Source: Deltaproteobacteria bacterium (GTDB taxonomy: Bacteria > Bdellovibrionota > UBA1018 > UBA923). Taken from it: a DNA stretch of 5,597 nt. Below, piece after piece: positions 1-4,883 of this stretch. The position numbers were made by a program, and so were the translations under genes. Under the pieces are notes generated by a model. That model saw nothing but the letters and a program-made list of their open reading frames with translations. It made no database searches and was not told the DNA's origin. Numbering within the stretch: position 1 is the first letter of the stretch; each line of letters begins with the position of its first letter. The stretch covers positions 1 through 5,597 of the forward strand of contig JACQAW010000333.1 of the NCBI GenBank assembly GCA_016194725.1, given 5' to 3'.

Positions 1-311
1 ACCTCTATAATGAGATGTGCAAACACCTCACTCCGCCGGATCTGCTGATCTATTTGCGCAAAAGCCTGCCCAGGCTCAAGAGCAACATTGCCCGACGTGG
101 CCGGGACTACGAGGCCAACATCAGCGACACGTATCTGTCCAATCTCAATCGATATTATGACGAATGGATCGAACAGCACCATCACGGCAAGGTGCTGGTT
201 GTTGATTCCGACAATTATGACTTCCTGAACAATCCAACCGACTTTGAAAAGGTCGGCCGTCAGATATTCCAGGAACTCGATCAGAAGGAATTGTTCCTGC
301 CGACTCGGTAA
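1..311 (+). CDS. Deoxynucleoside kinase (deoxyadenosine/deoxyguanosine kinase family), C-terminal part only
   Basis: The 5' end lies outside the window; the frame is open from the first full codon (position 3) to TAA at 309-311, giving about 103 residues. The visible part matches the C-terminal half of the dNK/thymidine kinase-2-like family. It has a core strand with PPDLLIYL, then the LID-type segment NIARRGRDYE whose arginines contact nucleotide phosphates, then YLSNLNRYYDEWI, and a late strand with VLVVDSDNYDF. Enzymes of this family phosphorylate deoxynucleosides (commonly dA, dG or dC) with a nucleoside triphosphate in cytoplasmic salvage. The wording of the RGRDYE and YLxxLNxxYDEWI stretches resembles Bacteroidetes and Bdellovibrio-type proteins. 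The P-loop and the substrate-specificity residues are not visible, so the preferred base cannot be given. A 65-bp gap separates it from the LysM gene; no convincing terminator or promoter is visible there. Confidence 0.85.
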   Translation, partial: LYNEMCKHLTPPDLLIYLRKSLPRLKSNIARRGRDYEANISDTYLSNLNRYYDEWIEQHHHGKVLVVDSDNYDFLNNPTDFEKVGRQIFQELDQKELFLPTR

Positions 312-360
312 TTGTTGCCGCTCGCTAAAGATTGATTTGGGATTCTCCGAAGAAGCAGGT

Positions 361-367
361 GAAGGAG
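361..367 (+). promoter_or_regulatory. Shine-Dalgarno site of the LysM lipoprotein gene
   Basis: GAAGGAG lies nine bases before the ATG at 377. It decides the start: the same frame is open from a TTG at 332, but that codon has no comparable site, and only the ATG puts a clean lipoprotein signal peptide at the N terminus. Confidence 0.75.
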
Positions 368-376
368 AATCTGCCC

Positions 377-1204
377 ATGCCATCGAACGTCAAATGGTTC
401 ACCGTAGTCATCCTGGCCTTTGCCTTAGGCATGACCGGCTGCGGAAAGAAACGAAAAGATGCGGGAGCCGAGTCCCTCGACGGCACGCCAGATGCTGATA
501 CCGCTCCGGTAGACGGAGGCAGCACGGCGGAAGCACTTCCGGTAATCGACGATTCCAAGCCATTCGACGACTCTCCGAAGGCGCCGGCGCCAGAACTCAA
601 AGGCAGCGGCGACATGCTTACCTATACCGTGCGCAAAGGCGATACCTTGATGAAGATCGCCTTCACGCTTTACGGCGATATTGCACATTGGAAAAACTTA
701 TATGGTTGGAACAAGGAAACGCTGAAGCGCGCAAGTCAGCTTGAAAAGGGCACGCAGCTTAAGTACGAGAAGCCGGAAAACGAAGCGGTTATCGAAAAGA
801 ACGGTGATCCTTATATGATCAAGCACGGCGATACGCTGGCTTCGATTGCCGACGACATCTACGCCAAGCGCAGCAAGTGGAAGAAGATCTGGGCCAACAA
901 TAAGGGCCTGATCCACAACCCCAATCGCATCTATGCGGGCTTCTATCTTTATTACCAGATTACCGAGCAGGAAAAGGCTCAAGCGGAAGCAATCAAGGCA
1001 AAACGTGGCGGTGGTGGTAGTGCGCCACTTGGTGACGCCACACCGCCGGCTGGTGGTGCACCGGCTGCAGCAGCGGCGCCTGACCCCGCGAACAACGGGG
1101 CTAATGCTGGCAAGGGAGCTTTGAAGCCGGGTGGTTTGAGTGCACTTGCGGCGCCCCGAGCGCCCGCGAGTGCCGGTCTCCCGGCACCCGCGGCGAAAAA
1201 ATAG
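377..1204 (+). CDS. Lipoprotein with two LysM domains and an Ala/Pro/Gly-rich tail
   Basis: This gene encodes 275 residues. Residues 1-21 are a signal peptide (lysine at 6, hydrophobic core FTVVILAFALG) ending at the lipobox-like MTGC, with Cys22 the expected lipidated residue; Met at -3 is less usual than Leu. Residues 23-80 form a polar, acidic and proline-containing linker. LysM 1 spans about 82-131 (YTVRKGDTL, then LYGDIAHWKNLYGWN) and LysM 2 about 146-195 (YMIKHGDTLASIAD, then WKKIWANN and NPNRIYAGFYLYY). Residues about 205-275 are low-complexity Gly, Ala and Pro with no visible domain. LysM modules bind GlcNAc-containing glycans, so the protein probably tethers the lipid-anchored end to peptidoglycan. 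No catalytic domain is seen. Tail residues could span the periplasm or be disordered; this is inference. The gene precedes a hairpin region and faces a gene on the other strand. Confidence 0.88.
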   Translation: MPSNVKWFTVVILAFALGMTGCGKKRKDAGAESLDGTPDADTAPVDGGSTAEALPVIDDSKPFDDSPKAPAPELKGSGDMLTYTVRKGDTLMKIAFTLYGDIAHWKNLYGWNKETLKRASQLEKGTQLKYEKPENEAVIEKNGDPYMIKHGDTLASIADDIYAKRSKWKKIWANNKGLIHNPNRIYAGFYLYYQITEQEKAQAEAIKAKRGGGGSAPLGDATPPAGGAPAAAAAPDPANNGANAGKGALKPGGLSALAAPRAPASAGLPAPAAKK

Positions 1205-1302
1205 CACGGAGACAATTAGGGGTTCCTCGCTTTTGCGAGCTTCACGCGAGCAAACTGTCTCATGACCGACGCTGCGGTACCCGTAATCGGGCTCCTACCC
1301 GA
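1205..1302. other. Non-coding gap between convergent genes
   Basis: This gap lies between the stop of the LysM lipoprotein gene and that of the secreted-protein gene. It holds the two hairpins listed separately and the direct GCGAGC repeat at 1235-1240 and 1246-1251. No open frame with a ribosome site or RNA gene was recognised. Confidence 0.5.
1226..1239 (+). other. Small hairpin after the LysM lipoprotein gene
   Basis: CTCGC, a TTTT loop and GCGAG form a perfect 5-bp stem 21 bases after the stop codon. It is followed by CTTCACG, not a T-tract, so it is not a typical intrinsic terminator. A second GCGAGC copy at 1246-1251 (first copy 1235-1240) gives an alternative pairing partner for the left arm. 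It may protect the 3' end of the transcript or be incidental. Confidence 0.3.
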
Positions 1303-1306
1303 TTAC
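1283..1306. terminator. Perfect 9-bp inverted repeat between convergent genes, possible shared terminator
   Basis: The arms GTAATCGGG (1283-1291) and CCCGATTAC (1298-1306) pair perfectly around a six-base loop. On the plus strand the stem is followed by the T-rich TGTTTCTT, so it could end the LysM lipoprotein transcript as an intrinsic-type terminator with an imperfect U-tract. On the minus strand the right arm contains the TAA stop (1305-1303) of the secreted-protein gene, and the sequence beyond it (CGGGTACC) is not T-rich. Function is therefore better supported for the plus direction. A shared role for both convergent genes is inference from position. Confidence 0.5.
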
Positions 1307-1872
1307 TGTTTCTTGAAAGACGTCAATTCGAGCGTGATCTTGATCATGCCTTGGTCCAGAAATTCCTTGGCTGCGCCATCAAGCGAAATATCGCGAGGGT
1401 TCATCCAGATTTCAATCGCCTGCACGTCTTTGCTCTTCGCGCTGACATGAGTGACCTTGAAAGTGCCGGCAGGGACCGTGATGGTTTCGTTCTTGGTGCC
1501 GATGATTTCAATGTTGCTTTCAGGCATTTGTTCTTCTTTTCCGTTATGCACGTACTTCAGCGTCTTGCCCGAGGTGCGGTCGATGAGCAGCTCCTGCGTG
1601 TCGCTCTGGATTGGCAGCGTAAGTACGTTCTTGATCCAGATGCCGTTGCCTTCTTCCTTGGTCGCTTCCTTGTGCATGGTACCTTCCATGCCCAAGCTCA
1701 GGCTGACCTTGGAGTCCTGCATATCGCCAACTTTCCAGTTGATGAGCGCCATGGTCGCTACCGACGTCATGAGCTGTTGCGTATTGATCTGTTCGATCGT
1801 TACGATGTTCGCCTGTGCGCTTCCTGCGACGGCCGACATGATAATTCCCATTACGAAAAGTTTAATTTTCAT
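1303..1872 (-). CDS. Secreted protein of unknown function
   Basis: This gene encodes 189 residues starting at the ATG at 1872-1870, with GGGGGA eight bases upstream. The frame stays open upstream to 2070, but only this start gives a normal signal peptide: MKIK, a hydrophobic core (LFVMGIIMSAVAG), then AQA with cleavage expected after Ala21. There is no lipobox cysteine, so the mature protein should be periplasmic or exported. The mature part looks beta-rich. Residues about 131-140 (ITVPAGTFKV) precede a strand with AIEIWMNP, a pattern seen in beta-sandwich envelope proteins of the DUF3108 or LolA-like kind. That resemblance is weak and not a family assignment. No catalytic motif is evident. 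The gene is divergent from the M48-like lipoprotein gene and convergent with the LysM lipoprotein gene. It is intact. Confidence 0.82.
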   Translation of the reverse strand: MKIKLFVMGIIMSAVAGSAQANIVTIEQINTQQLMTSVATMALINWKVGDMQDSKVSLSLGMEGTMHKEATKEEGNGIWIKNVLTLPIQSDTQELLIDRTSGKTLKYVHNGKEEQMPESNIEIIGTKNETITVPAGTFKVTHVSAKSKDVQAIEIWMNPRDISLDGAAKEFLDQGMIKITLELTSFKKQ

Positions 1873-1993
1873 ACTCTCTATCCCCCATATCCATATAAGT
1901 GTGATTACGCGGAAAGCATGTCGAAGAGAGCCGCTTTTATCAAGACAAAATACGTCTGGCGGTTGCGCGGGGCACGAGCGTTTGTTATTTGTG
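1873..1993. promoter_or_regulatory. Divergent intergenic region, expected to hold two promoters
   Basis: This 121-bp gap separates the start codons of two divergent genes, so both promoters are expected here. I could not pick a convincing -35/-10 pair in either direction. The minus strand holds the Shine-Dalgarno candidate GGGGGA (1886-1881) and an A/T-rich ATATGGATATGG, seen on the plus strand as a tandem CCATAT at 1885-1890 and 1891-1896. The plus strand has an A/T-rich patch around 1935-1951. No strong operator-like palindrome was noticed. Confidence 0.4.
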
Positions 1994-2818
1994 ATGAGCA
2001 TGCGCAACATCAGTATGGATTTCGCGATCGTTCTTTTATTGGGTGTAGGTCTGACGTCGTGTGGGTCCACGCCAACTCAGAACGCTCAGCAGCAAATCAT
2101 GCAGCCCGACCACGAAGCGCCACTAGCAAGCCGGCTCGACAGGAATCTTATGAGGGTTTTTGGGGAATGGAAGGACACGCCGGCGGAGCGTATTCCCAAC
2201 GCCATGATCAATCGCATTGCGGAAGCGGACTCAGAATCCGCCAAGGAGCTCAAGGGCGCGCACATTCGCCTGTTGGCCACGGCGACCCCGTACCTTGCAC
2301 CTGGCTTGGGAAAGGCAGTCTATATTTCCCGGGGCGCACTTTCCGCGGTGCTGTATGAAAACGAGCTCGCCTTCCTGCTGGCCGCGCAACTCGCATGTGT
2401 CAGAGACCATGTCACAGCCCATAATCTTGCCAATCTTGAAGGATTGCCGGGAACACCTGCGTCTTTGCCCCGCAACTATCTGGAGAGTGGCTGGTTTGAC
2501 GCGGGGGGGTTGTTTGACTTCGGAAGCTTCACTTATCTCAAAGCCGAACAAGAAGGCGTAAAGCTGATGTACGCGGCAAAATACGATCCTCGAGGGGCCG
2601 TGACATTGGTTCAGCGATGGACGACCCCGCCTTTTGAGGTTCAAATGCGTGCGCTCGGCAAAATTCTACCAGACTCCGACGAACGTCTCGTTTCGGCGCG
2701 CGAGGAGGTTGCGAAATTATCCCCGGTGCGTAATCCTATTGTAAAGAGTCCTGCCTTCGAGGAACTGCAATCGCGCCTCGTATTCAAGAAGGCCAAGACC
2801 AGGAAAAAGAGCATATAG
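1994..2818 (+). CDS. Lipoprotein with degenerate M48-type metallopeptidase domain (predicted inactive)
   Basis: This gene encodes 274 residues from the ATG at 1994. GTG 1991 and ATG 2000 are also possible, and no start has a strong Shine-Dalgarno. Residues 1-22 form a lipoprotein signal peptide (Arg4, core FAIVLLLGVG) ending at LTSC, with Cys23 lipidated. Residues about 68-210 follow the M48 plan: an N-terminal helix, the strand KAVYISRGAL (107-116), the helix NELAFLLAAQLACVRDH (123-139), and a late helix with KAEQEGVKLM and YDPRGAV (183-203). Family members read HExxH in the first helix and ExxxD-type EADxxG in the last. Here residues 131-135 read AQLAC, so His, Glu and His become Ala131, Gln132 and Cys135, and the zinc-binding Glu becomes Lys183. 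The frame and fold-defining residues are intact, so it resembles a pseudo-enzyme rather than a decayed gene. Length and lipid anchor resemble LoiP/YcaL-type periplasmic M48 proteins. The stop abuts the start of the amgK-like gene. Confidence 0.8.
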   Translation: MSMRNISMDFAIVLLLGVGLTSCGSTPTQNAQQQIMQPDHEAPLASRLDRNLMRVFGEWKDTPAERIPNAMINRIAEADSESAKELKGAHIRLLATATPYLAPGLGKAVYISRGALSAVLYENELAFLLAAQLACVRDHVTAHNLANLEGLPGTPASLPRNYLESGWFDAGGLFDFGSFTYLKAEQEGVKLMYAAKYDPRGAVTLVQRWTTPPFEVQMRALGKILPDSDERLVSAREEVAKLSPVRNPIVKSPAFEELQSRLVFKKAKTRKKSI

Positions 2819-2823
2819 GTGAA
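2817..2823 (+). promoter_or_regulatory. Possible Shine-Dalgarno site overlapping the upstream stop and the annotated GTG start
   Basis: AGGTGAA begins inside the TAG stop of the upstream gene and ends seven bases before an in-frame TTG at 2831. A very similar AGGTGAG sits at the next junction (3912-3918) and clearly serves the following gene. If it is used here, translation starts at TTG 2831 rather than at GTG 2819. The GTG would instead use AGGAAAAAGAG at 2801-2811, seven bases upstream. Confidence 0.4.
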
Positions 2824-3913
2824 CCTCGATTTGAAAACGAGAATGGTCCCGGTTAGAGCGGCACGCGCAACGGCGAATCGCGAAACCCCCGCGGCCCGTG
2901 ATGCGCAGGCGGCCCGTGAGTCCGAAGACGCGCTTGTGCGCACCTGGGTTGCACGCCTGGGCCGCTCAGTGGCGGTGACGCCAATTCCAGGTGATGCCTC
3001 GACACGCAGGTATTTTCGAGTACGAACGCGCAACTCGTCGTTCATTGCCATGAAAATGCAGGCGTTTGGCGACGTGGGCGAGCAGTTGCCATTTATTCAG
3101 GTGCAGCGTCATCTGAGCCGCGTTGGCGTGAATGTGCCGCAAATTATCGATGTTGAATCCAGGCAAGGCATGATTTTGCTGTCCGACCTCGGCGACGAAA
3201 CGCTGCTCAAGCGGCTGGAGCGCGTATCGAAAAAGCGCGACCAACTGGTGTGGTTCAAGCGGGCGATCGACCTGGTGCTCAATATGCAGGTTATCGCCAC
3301 GAAAACCACGGCGCCAATTGACGCTTATGGTTTGTATTTCGACGAGGAAAAACTGATGTGGGAGGTGGGCTTCACGCTCGCCCATTTTTACAACGGAGCG
3401 CTCGCGCGCAATATTCCCGCCAAGGAGAATAAGACCGTTGAAACTTACTTCAAGATGATCTGCAAACGGCTGGCTTCGCAGGAGTGGTATTTCACGCATC
3501 GCGACTATCACGGGCGCAACGTCATGGTGAAGGGCAACGACCTCTACATGATCGACTTTCAGGACGCGCGCCTGGGCTGCCCTCAGTACGACCTGGCCTC
3601 GCTGCTGCGCGATTCCTATTATCAGCTGGAAGAGGACGTTGTTTACGAACTCGTCGATTACTATCTGCGCGCCAAGGAAAAGGCCGAAGGGGTTAAAGAG
3701 AACCGCAAGGAGTTCGTGCGGGTATTCGATCTGATGTCCATTCAGCGGAACTTCAAGGCAATCGGTTCCTTTGCCTCTTTTTACATGAAGCGCCAGGACG
3801 TTCGCTATCTGAAGTTCATCGGAAATACTTTCGAGAACATTCGAAGAAACCTGCTCAAGTTTCCCGAGCTCGAGGAGCTGCGATGCTTGCTCTTCCGCTA
3901 TTACTATTTTTAG
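2819..3913 (+). CDS. amgK: AmgK-like N-acetylmuramate/N-acetylglucosamine 1-kinase (aminoglycoside phosphotransferase fold)
   Basis: This gene encodes 364 residues if read from GTG 2819, which directly follows the preceding TAG; TTG 2831 and ATG 2843 are alternatives. Residues 1 to about 38 are an Ala/Arg-rich extension outside the kinase core. The core shows PGDASTRRYFRV (57-68, nucleotide-binding loop), MKM (78-80, candidate ATP-binding Lys79), LLSDLGDETL (120-129), the catalytic loop HRDYHGRNVM (227-236, base Asp229, Asn234), and IDFQDARLG (245-253, metal-binding Asp246) followed by YDLASLLRD (257-265). DFQDA and YDLASLLRD are typical of AmgK and its COG3178 relatives rather than of antibiotic kinases. 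AmgK phosphorylates MurNAc, and GlcNAc, at C1 in the cytoplasm during peptidoglycan recycling. The MurU-like gene ten bases downstream supports this. Exact sugar specificity is inferred from context. Confidence 0.8.
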   Translation: MNLDLKTRMVPVRAARATANRETPAARDAQAARESEDALVRTWVARLGRSVAVTPIPGDASTRRYFRVRTRNSSFIAMKMQAFGDVGEQLPFIQVQRHLSRVGVNVPQIIDVESRQGMILLSDLGDETLLKRLERVSKKRDQLVWFKRAIDLVLNMQVIATKTTAPIDAYGLYFDEEKLMWEVGFTLAHFYNGALARNIPAKENKTVETYFKMICKRLASQEWYFTHRDYHGRNVMVKGNDLYMIDFQDARLGCPQYDLASLLRDSYYQLEEDVVYELVDYYLRAKEKAEGVKENRKEFVRVFDLMSIQRNFKAIGSFASFYMKRQDVRYLKFIGNTFENIRRNLLKFPELEELRCLLFRYYYF

Positions 3914-3918
3914 GTGAG
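3912..3918 (+). promoter_or_regulatory. Shine-Dalgarno site of the murU-like gene inside the amgK stop
   Basis: AGGTGAG overlaps the TAG stop of the kinase gene (3911-3913) and lies five bases before GTG 3924. This supports the GTG start, which begins directly with the MKALVLAAG strand expected at the N terminus of the family, and suggests coupled translation of the two genes. Confidence 0.65.
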
Positions 3919-3923
3919 CGCGA

Positions 3924-4883
3924 GTGAAGGCATTGGTGCTGGCCGCAGGCCTGGGTACGCGCCTGCGTCCGCTGACCTTGAACAGGGCGAAGCCGAGCCT
4001 GCCGGTGGTTGGAATACCGGCATTCTGGTATGGCGCCTGGCACCTGAAATCCGAACTTAGAATTCAGTCCTACATGCTCAATGTGAGTCATGCCCCCGAC
4101 ACCATGCGTGCCGCTGCCGAAGATGCCGAGCTGAAGCGGTTCAGCGGTATTCCGTTTAAATATAGCGACGAGTCGGCGCAGGTCCTCGGCTCATCAGGGG
4201 CGTTGGCCAAGCTTTCGGATTGGATCGGCTCGGATTTGCTCGCGGTTTGCAATGGCGACTGCATTTGTTTTCCGGCCTGGACCCGCATGGCTGAATTTCA
4301 TCGCGCCAGCAAGGCGCTGATTACATTGCATGTGCGGTCGTTCGCGAATTCGGCTGAGCCTTATACGAATATTCAGGTCGCGGCCGATGGTCGCGTTACC
4401 GCGCTTGGAGAAAAAAGCGACCGAGGAATCATGTTTACCGGCGGCTACCTGTTCGAGCCCGAACTGCTCGCGCGCCTGCCTCAGGGAGTAAGCGAGCTTA
4501 GGCCCTCGTTGCTCGAACCTCTGGTAAAAGAGGGGCGTCTTTTTGCATTCCACGAGGATTTGGAATGGTTCGACACGGGTTCGGTTGCCACTTATGCGGC
4601 CGCGCAATTCGAGCTGGTGCACAAGTTACCCAGAGCCCGCGAGCTTATCGAGGTAAAAATGCGGGAGGACGCTGTGGGCTGCTGGGTACCTCGCAGCTGG
4701 AGCCGCAATGCCGGCAAGCCCGGACTGAGTCATCCGGTCGTGATGACAGGCGTGCAGTCCGAGTGGGCCGCCCACGGGGCTGTTTTTGGCCCACGATTCA
4801 TCGGCATCGAGCCGCCGCCGCCCGGGATGAAAATTCCAACGCGGAACGCGCTGGTGCTGTCAAGTCAGGTCGAGTCGCTTTAG
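3924..4883 (+). CDS. murU: MurU-like sugar-1-phosphate nucleotidyltransferase with C-terminal extension
   Basis: This gene encodes 319 residues from GTG 3924. The N-terminal Rossmann-like domain carries the nucleotidyltransferase signature LAAGLGTRLRPLT (6-18) and Lys23 in AKPSLPV. It also has the base-binding GSSGAL (89-94), the metal site VCNGD (108-112, Asp112), FTGGYLFEP (171-179), and the second metal-site segment WFDTGSVATY (215-224, Asp217). MurU makes UDP-MurNAc from MurNAc-1-phosphate and UTP; that substrate is inferred from the amgK-like gene ten bases upstream and anmK opposite. Sequence alone would also allow a mannose- or glucose-1-phosphate enzyme. Known Pseudomonas MurU is a short protein that ends soon after the transferase domain. 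Here residues about 245-319 add a tail with repeated turns (VGCWVPRSW, HPVVMTGV, HGAVFGPRFIGIE) that may form short beta-helix rungs. The 3' end overlaps anmK on the other strand. Confidence 0.78.
   Translation: MKALVLAAGLGTRLRPLTLNRAKPSLPVVGIPAFWYGAWHLKSELRIQSYMLNVSHAPDTMRAAAEDAELKRFSGIPFKYSDESAQVLGSSGALAKLSDWIGSDLLAVCNGDCICFPAWTRMAEFHRASKALITLHVRSFANSAEPYTNIQVAADGRVTALGEKSDRGIMFTGGYLFEPELLARLPQGVSELRPSLLEPLVKEGRLFAFHEDLEWFDTGSVATYAAAQFELVHKLPRARELIEVKMREDAVGCWVPRSWSRNAGKPGLSHPVVMTGVQSEWAAHGAVFGPRFIGIEPPPPGMKIPTRNALVLSSQVESL

Noticed and set aside
332..376. TTG start for the LysM lipoprotein.
   Set aside because: It adds 15 polar residues before the signal peptide, while ATG 377 has GAAGGAG nine bases upstream.
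698..1215. Minus-strand open frames opposite the LysM lipoprotein, including an Ala/Pro-rich 78-residue one.
   Set aside because: They are mirror images of the coding strand's low-complexity tail and codon bias, with no ribosome site or known motif.
1451..1990. The plus frame of the M48-like gene stays open for about 540 bases upstream, suggesting a 455-residue protein.
   Set aside because: That part is antisense to the secreted-protein gene, reads as low-quality sequence, and would place the lipoprotein signal peptide in the middle of the protein.
1873..2070. N-terminal extension of the secreted protein up to an ATG at 2070.
   Set aside because: It would bury the signal peptide 66 residues in and overlap the start of the divergent gene; the ATG at 1872 has GGGGGA at good spacing.
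1351..2358. A 335-residue plus-strand open frame crossing the secreted-protein gene and the M48-like gene.
   Set aside because: It is antisense to one well-supported gene and out of frame with another, with no recognisable domain or signal peptide.
2503..2509. A run of seven G in the M48-like gene as a possible frameshift or phase-variation site.
   Set aside because: The frame continues correctly on both sides through recognisable family sequence, and seven bases alone is weak evidence.
1994..2818. Calling the M48-like gene a pseudogene.
   Set aside because: The frame is intact, the signal peptide and fold-defining residues are kept, and it abuts a functional-looking gene. Loss is limited to the active site.
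4763..4794. GTGGG/CCCAC and GTGGGCC/GGCCCAC inverted repeats near the end of the murU-like gene, as a possible terminator for anmK.
   Set aside because: They lie inside coding sequence, and no T-tract follows the short stem in the minus direction; GC-rich coding sequence explains them.
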